Source: Comamonadaceae bacterium (GTDB taxonomy: Bacteria > Pseudomonadota > Gammaproteobacteria > Burkholderiales > Burkholderiaceae_C). From it: DNA of 41,988 nt. A program made the position numbers and the translations under genes. Positions 15,701 through 23,912 of the stretch are shown here, piece by piece. The stretch is from positions 1 through 41,988 of the forward strand of contig CANCCF010000018.1 in NCBI GenBank assembly GCA_947374485.1, given 5' to 3'. Within the stretch, counting starts at the first letter, position 1; each line of letters begins with the position of its first letter. The notes below the pieces were generated by a model, which was not told the DNA's origin, ran no database searches, and was given only the letters and a program-made list of their open reading frames with translations.

Positions 15701-16618
15701 TCACTCGATGTTCTGCACCTGCTCACGCATTTGCTCGATCAGCACCTTCATGTCCACCGAGATGTGGGTCAGCTCCAGCGCCGTGGATTTGGAGCCCATG
15801 GTGTTCGCCTCGCGGTGCAGTTCCTGAATCAAAAAGTCCAGGCGCTTGCCGACCTCGCCGCCTTTTTTGAGCAGGCGCTCAATCTCGTCCAGGTGCGAGT
15901 TCAGGCGGGTGATTTCCTCGGCCACGTCGATGCGGATGGCAAAGGCGGTGGCCTCGGTCAGGGCACGGTCTTGCGCGGCTTCGGGCAGCGCGCTGCCTTC
16001 GCTCAGGGCCATGGCTTCCTTCCAGCGGTCCAGAAAGCGCTGGCGCTGCTGTTCCACGAGTTGCGGCACCAGCGGTGTGGCCTGGGCGGCCAGGGCGCGC
16101 AACTGCTCCAGGCGCTCGCCCAGCATGGCCGAGAGGCGCGCACCCTCGCGCTGGCGGGCGCTGAGCAGTTCTTTCACCACGGTCTGCGCCAGTGGCATCA
16201 GGTCTTCGCTCCAGTCGCGCGCGCCCGACTGCTCGCTGGCGGCCAGGCGCAGCACGTCGGCCACGCTCAGGGGACAAGCCTGGGGCAGCCAGGACTTGAT
16301 GCTGTCCTGTGCGCTGTTGAGGCGTTGCAGCAGCTTGGGGCTGGGTTCGGTGACGCCACTGGCGTTGGCGGTCTCGATGGAGGCACGCACCTCCACCTTG
16401 CCGCGCTTGAGTTTGCCGATGATCAGGTCGCGCAGCACGGGCTCGAACTGGCGCAAGTCTTCGGGCAGGCGAAAGGTGAGGTCCAGAAAGCGGCTGTTGA
16501 CCGAGCGGACTTCCAGGCCCAGCTGCGCGGCGGCGGGGCCGCGGCTCTCGGCGTTGGGCTGGGGGTTGGCTGTGCTGTGCTGTGCACTGGCATAGCCAGT
16601 CATGCTGTAAACTGGCAT
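15701..16618 (-). CDS. yicC: YicC-family endoribonuclease
   Basis: The 305-residue protein starts MPVYSMTGYASAQ and ends with the conserved REANTMGSKSTALELTHISV and MKVLIEQMREQVQNIE, both hallmarks of YicC, an RNase family implicated in sRNA turnover. The N-terminal half contains SVNSRFLDLTFRLP. An insert of low-complexity residues (about 14-30) follows the start. ATG 16618 is chosen because it gives the canonical YicC N terminus. It is divergent from the Ser/Thr kinase gene, with an inverted repeat in the 83-base gap. Confidence 0.93.
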   Translation of the reverse strand: MPVYSMTGYASAQHSTANPQPNAESRGPAAAQLGLEVRSVNSRFLDLTFRLPEDLRQFEPVLRDLIIGKLKRGKVEVRASIETANASGVTEPSPKLLQRLNSAQDSIKSWLPQACPLSVADVLRLAASEQSGARDWSEDLMPLAQTVVKELLSARQREGARLSAMLGERLEQLRALAAQATPLVPQLVEQQRQRFLDRWKEAMALSEGSALPEAAQDRALTEATAFAIRIDVAEEITRLNSHLDEIERLLKKGGEVGKRLDFLIQELHREANTMGSKSTALELTHISVDMKVLIEQMREQVQNIE

Positions 16619-16623
16619 TGCGG

Positions 16624-16652
16624 TTCTCGGATCTAAGGGAGGGCCCCGAGAA
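16624..16652. promoter_or_regulatory. Inverted repeat in the yicC/kinase divergent gap
   Basis: TTCTCGG (16624-16630) and CCGAGAA (16646-16652) form a 7-bp dyad with a 15-base centre. In yicC mRNA this would be a hairpin ending 5 bases before the start codon. It may be an operator or a leader structure; no ribosome site for yicC is visible outside it. Confidence 0.35.
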
Positions 16653-16701
16653 TAACCTAACGCCGCCATCCAGCCAGACCAGAGAGCCCGCCACGCAGCC
16701 C

Positions 16702-17709
16702 ATGTCCAAGGTCAAGCCCTCACCCCTGCCACCCGACACCGTTGTCGGCGGGTACCGCATTGTGCGCAAAGTGGCGGCAGGCGGCTTTGGTCTGGTGTAT
16801 CTGGCGCTGGACCCGGAGGGCCAGCAGGTGGCCATCAAGGAATACCTGCCCTCGTCCCTGGCAACGCGCCCACCGGGCTCACTCATGCCGCAGGTGCAAC
16901 CCGAAAAACTGTCGCTGTACCGCCTGGGCCTGAAGAGCTTTTTTGAAGAAGGGCGCTCGCTGGCGCAAATTTCCCACCCTTCGGTGGTCAGCGTGCTCAA
17001 CTTCTTCCGCGAGAACGAAACCGTCTACATGGTGATGAACTATCTGGAGGGTGCTGCCCTGCAGGATTTCATCGTGACCGCGCGCGAACTCAAGCAGACC
17101 AAGGTGTTCCGCGAGTCGACCATCCGGTCGTTGTTCGATGAAATCCTGCGTGGCCTGCGCATCGTGCACCAGCACAAGATGCTGCACCTGGACATCAAGC
17201 CGGCCAACATCTTCATCACCGACGACAACAAGTCCGTGCTGATCGACTTTGGCGCCGCGCGCGAGGTGCTCAGCAAAGAGGGCAACTTCATCCGCCCCAT
17301 GTACACGCCCGGCTTCGCCGCCCCCGAAATGTACCGGCGCGACTCCTCCATGGGCCCCTGGACGGACATCTATGCCATTGGCGCCTGCATGTATGCCTGC
17401 ATGCAAGGCTACCCGCCCAACGAGGCGCCGCAGCGCCAGGAAAAGGACCGCATCGCCATTGCGCTGGCGCGCCTGCGCGGGGTCTATTCGGACAACCTGA
17501 TCGAGGTGGTGGAGTGGTGCATGGCGCTGGATGCGCTGTCCCGGCCGCAGTCGGTGTTTGCCTTGCAAAAGGAGCTCAGCCGCGAAGGCGAGCGCCGCTA
17601 CACCAAGCTCAGTGTGGCCGAGAAGGTGCGCATGCAGTTTGACAACATGGTGGCCGACACGGCCAAGAAACCCGCCACCATGCCCGCCATGGGAGCCAAA
17701 CCCAAATGA
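16702..17709 (+). CDS. Serine/threonine protein kinase (Hanks type, soluble)
   Basis: The 335-residue kinase has a glycine loop (AAGGFG, residues 25-30), the ATP lysine in VAIK (Lys46), the catalytic loop HLDIKPAN (Asp164), DFGAAR (Asp182) and an APE motif after an activation loop containing GNFIRPMYTPGF. No transmembrane segment or sensor domain follows the kinase domain; only a short Lys/Ala/Pro tail remains. The stop overlaps the next gene as ATGA, which encodes the matching phosphatase. Its position beside yicC and rph is usual for Burkholderiales. The substrates are unknown. Confidence 0.9.
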   Translation: MSKVKPSPLPPDTVVGGYRIVRKVAAGGFGLVYLALDPEGQQVAIKEYLPSSLATRPPGSLMPQVQPEKLSLYRLGLKSFFEEGRSLAQISHPSVVSVLNFFRENETVYMVMNYLEGAALQDFIVTARELKQTKVFRESTIRSLFDEILRGLRIVHQHKMLHLDIKPANIFITDDNKSVLIDFGAAREVLSKEGNFIRPMYTPGFAAPEMYRRDSSMGPWTDIYAIGACMYACMQGYPPNEAPQRQEKDRIAIALARLRGVYSDNLIEVVEWCMALDALSRPQSVFALQKELSREGERRYTKLSVAEKVRMQFDNMVADTAKKPATMPAMGAKPK

Positions 17710-18629
17710 AGTTCTCGGTTTTTCAGATCAGCCGCAAAGGCGGGCGCGAGAAAAACGAAGACCGCATGGGCTACTGCTATACCAACAGTTCCGGCCTGTT
17801 CCTGCTGGCCGACGGCATGGGCGGCCACCCTGAGGGTGAAGTGGCCGCACAACTGGCCCTGCAAAGCATCTCGGCGCTGTACCAGAAGGAAGCCAAGCCC
17901 GAACTGCCCGACGTCAAAGGCTTTTTCAACGCCGCGATCATGGCGGCACACCGCCACATCCTGCGTTACGCGGCCGACAGCGGCTTGAACGACACACCGC
18001 GCACCACGCTGGTGGCCGCGGTGGTGCAGGGCGGCGTTGCGCACTGGGTGCATTGTGGCGACTCGCGCCTGTACTTTGTGCGCGACGGCGAACTGCTGGC
18101 CCGCACGCGCGACCACTCCTACCTGGAGCAGCGCCAGCAGCGGGGTGACACGCTCAGCCTGGCACCCCTGCCTGCGGGCGTGAACCGCAACGTGCTCTAC
18201 ACCTGCCTGGGTTCGCCCTCCAAACCGATCTTCGACATCACCGGCCCGGTGCCGCTGCAGCAGGGCGACAAACTCCTGCTCTGCTCCGACGGCCTGTGGG
18301 GCAGCCTGGAGGATGTGGACATCGTCTTTCACCTGGGCCAAAAGCCGGTGTCTGTCGCCGCACCCGAGCTGACCGAGCGCGCCCTGCTCAAGGCGGGCGC
18401 CTCCAGCGACAACGTCACCCTGGTGGCCATGGAGTGGGAAACGCCGGACGTGTTCGAATCCACGCGCGGCAGCGTGTCCACCGAGCACATGGACGACGAG
18501 GTGTTTGCCTCCACCGTGCAAAGCGCCTCGGCAGACGCCACCGTCGACGACCTGGACGAAGCGGCGATCGAACGCTCGATCGCCGAAATCAACGCTGCCA
18601 TACGCCGCACCGCATCCCGCAAATCCTGA
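17706..18629 (+). CDS. PP2C-family serine/threonine phosphatase
   Basis: The 307-residue product has the PPM/PP2C metal motifs: KNEDRMGY (Asp19), LLADGMGGHPEGEVAA (Asp36), HCGDSRLYFVRDGEL, LLCSDGLWG and the final SSDNVTLVAM. After about residue 250 an acidic Ser/Thr-rich tail (AEINAAIRRTASRKS at the end) follows, which may be a kinase target. The ATGA overlap with the kinase gene couples their translation, as in many opposing kinase/phosphatase pairs. It probably removes phosphates placed by that kinase. Confidence 0.92.
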   Translation: MKFSVFQISRKGGREKNEDRMGYCYTNSSGLFLLADGMGGHPEGEVAAQLALQSISALYQKEAKPELPDVKGFFNAAIMAAHRHILRYAADSGLNDTPRTTLVAAVVQGGVAHWVHCGDSRLYFVRDGELLARTRDHSYLEQRQQRGDTLSLAPLPAGVNRNVLYTCLGSPSKPIFDITGPVPLQQGDKLLLCSDGLWGSLEDVDIVFHLGQKPVSVAAPELTERALLKAGASSDNVTLVAMEWETPDVFESTRGSVSTEHMDDEVFASTVQSASADATVDDLDEAAIERSIAEINAAIRRTASRKS

Positions 18630-18677
18630 GGCGCAGCGCCCGCTGCCGCTTGCGTTTCATTTTCACAAAAGGTTTCC

Positions 18678-19406
18678 ATGACCGCTTTCACGCGCACCCA
18701 AGGCCGCGCCGCCAATGCCCTGCGCCCCGTCAAGATCACGCGCGGCTACACCGTGCATGCCGAAGGCTCGGTGCTGATCGAGTTTGGCGCCACCCGGGTG
18801 CTGTGCACCGCCTCGGTGGAAGAAAAAGTACCGCCGCACAAGCGCGGCAGCGGTGAGGGCTGGGTCACGGCCGAATACGGCATGCTGCCGCGCGCCACCC
18901 ACACCCGCAGCGACCGCGAGGCCGCACGCGGCAAGCAAAGCGGGCGCACGCAGGAAATCCAGCGCCTCATCGGCCGCTCGCTGCGTGCCGTGTTTGACCT
19001 GAAGCTATTGGGCGAGCGCACCATCCAGCTCGACTGCGATGTGCTGCAGGCCGACGGCGGCACCCGCACTGCCGCCATCACCGGCGCCTTTGTGGCCGCG
19101 CAGGACGCCGTCAATGGCCTGCTGGCGGCGGGCAAGATTGCCAGGTCACCCATCACCGCTGCGGTGGCAGCCATCTCGGTTGGAATCGTCAAGGGCACGC
19201 CGCTCCTGGACCTGGAATATGTGGAAGATTCGGCCTGCGACACCGACATGAATGTGGTGATGACGGGCGCTGGCCACTTTGTCGAAGTGCAGGGCACGGC
19301 CGAGGGTGTGGCCTTCAGCCGTGCGGAGATGACCGCCCTCTTGGACCTGGCTGAAAAGGGCATTGGCGAGCTCATGGCCCTGCAGCAGCAGGCCCTTGCC
19401 GCCTGA
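18678..19406 (+). CDS. rph: Ribonuclease PH
   Basis: The 242-residue enzyme trims tRNA 3' ends by phosphorolysis. Visible family segments include GSVLIEFGATRVLCTASVEE, RSLRAVFDLKLLGERTI, DCDVLQADGGTRTAAITGAF and DTDMNVVMTGAG. The length is normal, so it is not the truncated form known from some E. coli strains. An AAAGG site stands about 5 bases before ATG 18678. It is followed by rdgB after 16 bases, a common pairing. Confidence 0.96.
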   Translation: MTAFTRTQGRAANALRPVKITRGYTVHAEGSVLIEFGATRVLCTASVEEKVPPHKRGSGEGWVTAEYGMLPRATHTRSDREAARGKQSGRTQEIQRLIGRSLRAVFDLKLLGERTIQLDCDVLQADGGTRTAAITGAFVAAQDAVNGLLAAGKIARSPITAAVAAISVGIVKGTPLLDLEYVEDSACDTDMNVVMTGAGHFVEVQGTAEGVAFSRAEMTALLDLAEKGIGELMALQQQALAA

Positions 19407-19422
19407 TCCCTGGGGGCACTCC

Positions 19423-20103
19423 ATGAAAATCGTTCTGGCCTCCAACAATGCGGGCAAACTGGCCGAGCTGCAGGCCCTGTTCGGCCCTCTGGGCTGCACC
19501 CTGATTGCGCAGAGCGAGCTGGGCGTGCCCGAAGCGCCTGAGCCCCATAAAACCTTTGTGGAAAACGCCCTGGCCAAGGCGCGCAACGCCGCGCAGCACA
19601 CCGGCCTGCCCGCGCTGGCCGATGACGCCGGCCTGTGCGTGGACCACCTGGGCGGCCTGCCCGGTGTGGACACGGCCTACTACGCCATGCAGTTTGGCTA
19701 CCCCAAGGGCGATGCCAACAATGTGACGGCGCTCTTGGCGCAGATGCGCGGTGTGGACAACCGCCGTGCCGCGCTGGTCAGCACCCTGGTGGCGGTGCGC
19801 GCGCCCTTTGATCCGGAGCCCTTGATTGCCAGTGGTCGCGCGCAAGGGCTCTTGACCCAGGAGCCCGTAGGTGAAAACGGTTTTGGTTTTGATCCGGTGA
19901 TGTGGATCCCCGAATTCGGCCAGACCTTTGCGCAACTGCCGGTGGCGGTGAAGAACGCCAACAGCCACCGCGGCCGCGCGGCCCGCGCAATGGTCGAGCT
20001 GATGCGCGAACGCTGGAACATGGCCCCCAGCCCAGGCTCCGCCTGGCCCCCCGAGGGGGTGCAGCCGCCCTTGGGGCGGCCCGGCGGACGGCTGGCAACG
20101 TAA
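19423..20103 (+). CDS. rdgB: XTP/dITP diphosphatase RdgB with repeat-encoded C-terminal extension
   Basis: The 226-residue enzyme removes non-canonical purine triphosphates such as XTP and dITP. Family motifs are present: ASNNAGKLAEL at the start, LADDAGLCVDHLGG and VGENGFGFDPVMWIP. Most relatives end near 195-200 residues, about where MVELMRERWN is found here; the last 25 or so residues (Pro/Gly-rich, PEGVQPPLGRPGGR) are encoded by a palindromic repeat at 20032-20080. The extension is probably neutral. ATG 19423 gives the canonical N terminus. The gene lies between rph and hemW in one direction. Confidence 0.94.
   Translation: MKIVLASNNAGKLAELQALFGPLGCTLIAQSELGVPEAPEPHKTFVENALAKARNAAQHTGLPALADDAGLCVDHLGGLPGVDTAYYAMQFGYPKGDANNVTALLAQMRGVDNRRAALVSTLVAVRAPFDPEPLIASGRAQGLLTQEPVGENGFGFDPVMWIPEFGQTFAQLPVAVKNANSHRGRAARAMVELMRERWNMAPSPGSAWPPEGVQPPLGRPGGRLAT
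20032..20080. repeat. REP-like triple palindrome inside the 3' end of rdgB
   Basis: Three adjacent hairpins: CCAGGC/GCCTGG (20032-20046), CCCCC/GGGGG (about 20048-20059) and GCCGCCC/GGGCGGC (20064-20080). This GC-rich palindromic pattern resembles dispersed repeats seen between genes of Comamonadaceae; that link is from memory and not measured here. It is in frame and so extends RdgB. Confidence 0.65.
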
Positions 20104-20105
20104 CC

Positions 20106-21350
20106 ATGTCCATCATCCCCATAGCCCCTGCGATAGAAGGCCAGGCCGCCGCACCGCAGCACGACATCCAGCACTACCTGCGCCCGGGCAGCCTGCAGCT
20201 CGCTGCCCTGCCACCCTTGAGCCTCTACATCCACCTGCCCTGGTGCCTGAAGAAATGCCCGTACTGCGATTTCAACTCGCATGCCCAAGGACCGGGTGCC
20301 TTGCCCGAACAGGCCTATATAGCCGCACTGGTGGCCGACCTGGATGCGTCTTTGCCGCTGATCTGGGGCCGCACCGTGCACAGCATCTTCATTGGTGGCG
20401 GCACGCCCAGCCTGTTTGCGCCGGCTTCCATTGACCGCCTGCTGGGCGACATCCGCGCCCGCCTGCGGCTGGAGCCGGACTGCGAAATCACCCTGGAGGC
20501 CAACCCCGGCACTTTCGAAAAAGACCGTTTCAAAGCCTTCCGCCAGGCCGGTGTCACGCGTCTGTCGGTCGGCGTGCAGAGCTTCAATGACGCGCACCTG
20601 CAGGCACTCGGCCGGGTGCATGACAGCGCGCAGGCCCGCGCCGCCGTGGAAGAGGCGGCCAGCGCCTTTGACACCTTCAACCTCGACCTCATGTACGCGC
20701 TGCCGGGCCAGACGCTTGCGCAGGTGGGGCAGGACATCGCCACCGCGCTGCAGTTCAAGCCGCCGCACATCTCCATCTACCATTTGACCATCGAGGCCAA
20801 CACGGTGTTTGCCAAGTACCCGCCGGTGCTACCGGAAGATGACGATGCCTACGCCATGCTGGACCTGATCACGGCGCGCACGGGTGCGGCTGGTCTGGAG
20901 CGCTACGAAGTCTCGGCCTATGCGGCCCAGGGCCACCGCTGCTGGCACAACCTCAACTACTGGCAGTTTGGCGACTACCTGGGGCTGGGTGCAGGCGCGC
21001 ACAGCAAGCTCAGCTTTGCCCACCGCGTCATGCGCCAGGTGCGCTTTCGCGATCCGGCGCGCTACATGCACGAGGCCTTGCAAGGCAACGCCCGCTCCAG
21101 CGAGGAAGAGGTGGCGCGCAGTGACCTGGCCTTTGAGTACATGCTGGGCGCCCTGCGCCTGCGCCATGGCTTTGGCCTGCGCGACTTTGGCGAGCGCACC
21201 GGGCTGCCCATCACCGCCATCCAGGCCGCGCTGCAGGAGGCCGAGAAAAAAGGCCTGATCGAGCGCGACTTTGCGCGCGTGCGCCCCACCGTGCGCGGCT
21301 TTGATTTCCTGAGTGACCTGCAGCAGATTTTCCTGTCCAATGGGCCTTAG
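20106..21350 (+). CDS. hemW: Heme chaperone HemW (radical SAM protein)
   Basis: The 414-residue protein carries the radical-SAM cluster motif CLKKCPYC (Cys47, Cys51, Cys54), the FIGGGTPSLF stretch, LEANPGTFEKDR, RLSVGVQSFNDAHL and the HNLNYW motif typical of HemW rather than HemN. HemW is the heme-binding relative of coproporphyrinogen dehydrogenase. The C-terminal winged helix (LPITAIQAALQEAEKKGLIE) is present. ATG 20106 lies 2 bases after the rdgB stop with no ribosome site, so translation is probably coupled; the coding part of the family starts near LSLYIHLPWC at residue 40. Confidence 0.92.
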   Translation: MSIIPIAPAIEGQAAAPQHDIQHYLRPGSLQLAALPPLSLYIHLPWCLKKCPYCDFNSHAQGPGALPEQAYIAALVADLDASLPLIWGRTVHSIFIGGGTPSLFAPASIDRLLGDIRARLRLEPDCEITLEANPGTFEKDRFKAFRQAGVTRLSVGVQSFNDAHLQALGRVHDSAQARAAVEEAASAFDTFNLDLMYALPGQTLAQVGQDIATALQFKPPHISIYHLTIEANTVFAKYPPVLPEDDDAYAMLDLITARTGAAGLERYEVSAYAAQGHRCWHNLNYWQFGDYLGLGAGAHSKLSFAHRVMRQVRFRDPARYMHEALQGNARSSEEEVARSDLAFEYMLGALRLRHGFGLRDFGERTGLPITAIQAALQEAEKKGLIERDFARVRPTVRGFDFLSDLQQIFLSNGP

Positions 21351-21379
21351 CCTTCAGTAAGGGGCAGGAGGGGCACCAC

Positions 21380-22036
21380 ATGTTTTCGGTCTACGGCAAG
21401 GCAGGTCGCGTGTTTCGTGGCTCCATGGAAGAGCTGCGCAAGATCGGCCCCACCGCTGCCATCAGCCGCAGCCGCCGCGTGGCCGCCATCGGCCGCGACG
21501 CCCCGGACACCGGCGCATTGCATACGCCCGCCCCACCGGACCTGGCCCACCGCGAAGCCATGGCCGCCTATGCCCAGGCCGCCAACAGCCAGCCGCCGCG
21601 CCACCCCTTGAAGCGGGTGCAAGACATCATGAATGTCGGCGCCATCACCGTACCGGAAGACGCCACCGTGGCCCAGGCCTGGGGCGTGTTGGCGGCGCAC
21701 CAATTGGGCCAGGCGCCGGTGGTGGACGCGGCAGGCGTGCTGGTGGGCCTGCTCACGCGTGCCGAACTGATGCGCCCGGACCGCCTGCCCGGCCCCGGCG
21801 CACATGCCCTGGTCTGGCAGGCGCTGCTGCTGCAAAGTGTGGCCGACCTCATGTGGACGCCGGTGCCCAGCGTGGCGCCCGACACGGACATCCGCCGCCT
21901 CGCCCGCGTGCTGCTGGACACGGGCCTGCCCGGTCTGCCAGTGGTGGACGAGCAGGGCCGGGTGCTGGCTTTTGTCTCGCGCACCGACATCCTGCAGGCC
22001 GTGGTGGCCGATCCGCCGCTGGACCTGTGGACCTGA
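21380..22036 (+). CDS. CBS-domain pair protein
   Basis: The 218-residue protein has two CBS domains, at about 78-135 (VQDIMNVGAITVPEDATVAQ to LVGLLTRAELM) and 150-210 (VADLMWTPVPSVAPDTDIRR to VLAFVSRTDIL). The first 75 residues are basic and unordered with no other domain. CBS pairs usually bind adenine nucleotides and regulate something; no partner domain is fused here. The AGGAGGGG ribosome site before ATG 21380 is strong. It follows hemW by 29 bases, likely in the same transcript, and converges on the DUF3443 gene. Confidence 0.85.
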   Translation: MFSVYGKAGRVFRGSMEELRKIGPTAAISRSRRVAAIGRDAPDTGALHTPAPPDLAHREAMAAYAQAANSQPPRHPLKRVQDIMNVGAITVPEDATVAQAWGVLAAHQLGQAPVVDAAGVLVGLLTRAELMRPDRLPGPGAHALVWQALLLQSVADLMWTPVPSVAPDTDIRRLARVLLDTGLPGLPVVDEQGRVLAFVSRTDILQAVVADPPLDLWT

Positions 22037-22054
22037 ACGAAGCGGGTTCCTGGT

Positions 22055-23371
22055 TCAGTTGTTGGTAAAGGCGCTGAACGGGCCGCTCAGGCTGCTGCCG
22101 CCGCCCACGGCGCGGCCTTCGATGAGGGTGAAGACGCTGCGGCCAAAGTAGAAGGGCAGGCCCCAGTCAAAGATCGGGCTCGGTGCCAGCGCATTCACCG
22201 GCGCTTCAATCGGCGCCGACAGGTTGTTGTAGGCATAGCTGCTGCTCGATTGGGGCGCGCCAAACAGGTTGATGGCGTTGGCCACCTGAAAGGCCACCGG
22301 GGCCTGCGCACCGCCCAGCAGCGGCAGCATGGCGTTCTGGTTGAGCATTGCGGACGGACAGTAAAAATCGGTGTAGCCGGGGCTGCACAGGGGGATGCTT
22401 GCATCGTCAAAATAAATGCCGTTGGAGCCGCTGTCAAAAATGCCCTGGCTGTAGCTGCGGCCCTTGTAGGTGGTGGTGAAAAACGCGCCGGTGGGGTTCA
22501 TCTGCACCACGTTGGCCGCGCCGAGCTGGTTGTTGGCCTGCGTGCCCACCCCGAAAATCAGAAAGCCCTGTGCGCGCATCGCCCCGGTGGCCGCCAGTGC
22601 GGGCAGCTGAATCACCACGCCATTGCGGTTGACAGAGGTGAACAGGCTCACCGGGTTTTGCACCTGTTGGCTGGCACTGGGGTAGCTGCTGCGTGTGAGC
22701 TCGCAGCCATCCACCGGCGGCGTGCAGCCAAAGTAGACCTGGCGGTCATTGGCAAACAGGCCCACGCCCAGGATGCCATTGGCCGACAGCAACTCGGTGT
22801 TGGCCACCGGCGGGCTGGCGGGCGCATCGCTGGCAGCCGAGAGCAGGGGCGCACCACCACAGGTGGCTGGCACCGGTGCGTAGTTCACATCCATCAACTG
22901 GATGGGCAAGGACGGGGCGCGCTCACCCGCTATTTCCACATCGGCCAGCCTGACCGTGCCCCAGGCCAGGGTGTTGAGAAAATGCGCGCATTCCGAGATG
23001 CTGCTGCTGGCGCCCACGCTTTGCGGCGGCAGCGTCACCAAGGGGCTGACCTGGCTGGCAAACAGGCGCAGGCCGCTGGAGCCGGTGTCGAGCAGCACGT
23101 GGTCAATGCTGGCGCAGGTGCGGGTGCCGGGTGTGCAGACGGTGACGGTCACGTAGGGAATGTTGATGTTGTTGCCGGGGCCGGACTCCACTGCAACAGC
23201 CGCCACATTGCTGTCGGCCAGCGTGGCGGGGCTGGCTGGAAATCCCACCGCCACGCCCTTGCTGCCACTGCCGCCACCACCGCCGCAGGCCACCAGCACC
23301 AGGGCCAGCGCCATAGCGCCAAGCAGGGCTTTGGCAGGTGCCAGCAAGCAGCGGTCACCCGGCGCTGCCAC
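22055..23371 (-). CDS. DUF3443 lipoprotein, pepsin-like aspartic protease candidate (copy B)
   Basis: The 438-residue product has a lipoprotein signal (LALVLVAC, Cys29) and a Gly-rich linker. Two aspartic-protease-like sites follow: LLDTGSSGLRLF (Asp95) and GIFDSGSNGIYF (Asp313). Other pepsin-fold landmarks are ANGILGVGLF after the first lobe, LIFGVGTQANNQLG, and DWGLPFYFGRSVFTLIEGR at the end, which matches the WxLGDxFxRxxYTVFD region of pepsins. Pfam knows the family only as DUF3443; protease function is my inference. I chose GTG 23371, which overlaps the DUF2844 stop (TAGTG) and has AGGA 8 bases upstream. It is closely related to the gene at 23913-25172. Confidence 0.78.
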   Translation of the reverse strand: MAAPGDRCLLAPAKALLGAMALALVLVACGGGGGSGSKGVAVGFPASPATLADSNVAAVAVESGPGNNINIPYVTVTVCTPGTRTCASIDHVLLDTGSSGLRLFASQVSPLVTLPPQSVGASSSISECAHFLNTLAWGTVRLADVEIAGERAPSLPIQLMDVNYAPVPATCGGAPLLSAASDAPASPPVANTELLSANGILGVGLFANDRQVYFGCTPPVDGCELTRSSYPSASQQVQNPVSLFTSVNRNGVVIQLPALAATGAMRAQGFLIFGVGTQANNQLGAANVVQMNPTGAFFTTTYKGRSYSQGIFDSGSNGIYFDDASIPLCSPGYTDFYCPSAMLNQNAMLPLLGGAQAPVAFQVANAINLFGAPQSSSSYAYNNLSAPIEAPVNALAPSPIFDWGLPFYFGRSVFTLIEGRAVGGGSSLSGPFSAFTNN

Positions 23372-23847
23372 TAGCGGATGTCCTGTGCCGTCCACGCGGC
23401 GGGCAATTGGGCGGGCAGCCAGGCGCGGCCGCTGAAGGCGCGCATCATGCCGCCGGACTCCACCACCAGGGCTGCGCTGTGCACGTTCACCCCATGCTTT
23501 TGCTGGTGCACGCCATCGTTGTAGGCCGTGTAGTGCGCACCCAGCAAGCGCTTGAAGTCGGGCAGCACCGGGCCGTCCCAGGCCACGGCGAACACCATTC
23601 CTTGCGCATTCACATACTGCCGCACGGTGACACCATTGGAGAGGGTTTGCGTATGCAGCACCGCAGCCGCCAGCGTGCTCTGGCTGCTGCTGGCGCCCCA
23701 GGCCTGCTGGTCCGCCTGTACCGAAGCCAGGTCACCGCCCAGGCTGGCCTGGCAGGGCAGGCCCGCCAGCAGGCCCAGCCCGGCACAGGCCAGCGCGGCA
23801 GCCGTGCGCATACGGCAGGCAAAGGATGGAAAAAGGATGGAAGGCAT
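23371..23847 (-). CDS. DUF2844 exported protein
   Basis: The 158-residue product begins with a signal peptide (AALACAGLGLLAGLPCQA, cleavage before SLGGDL) and then shows the DUF2844 pattern: SLGGDLASVQADQQAWG, HTQTLSNGVTVRQYVNAQGM, VFAVAWDGPVLPDFKRLLGA and YTAYNDGVHQQ. The function is unknown. It sits between two DUF3443 genes, 65 bases after one and overlapping the next, so it probably works with them, for example as a chaperone, inhibitor or folding partner (inference). ATG 23847 and ATG 23811 are both possible starts; neither has a ribosome site. Confidence 0.75.
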   Translation of the reverse strand: MPSILFPSFACRMRTAAALACAGLGLLAGLPCQASLGGDLASVQADQQAWGASSSQSTLAAAVLHTQTLSNGVTVRQYVNAQGMVFAVAWDGPVLPDFKRLLGAHYTAYNDGVHQQKHGVNVHSAALVVESGGMMRAFSGRAWLPAQLPAAWTAQDIR

Positions 23848-23912
23848 AGCAGGATGGGGAGTGGAAATGAGGGTAACAGCAAGCGGGCGCGCGCCAGCCA
23901 TCGGTCTGGTGC

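Noticed and set aside
19363..19422. Longer rdgB start 60 bases upstream
   Set aside because: It would overlap rph and add residues before the conserved MKIVLASNN start of the family.
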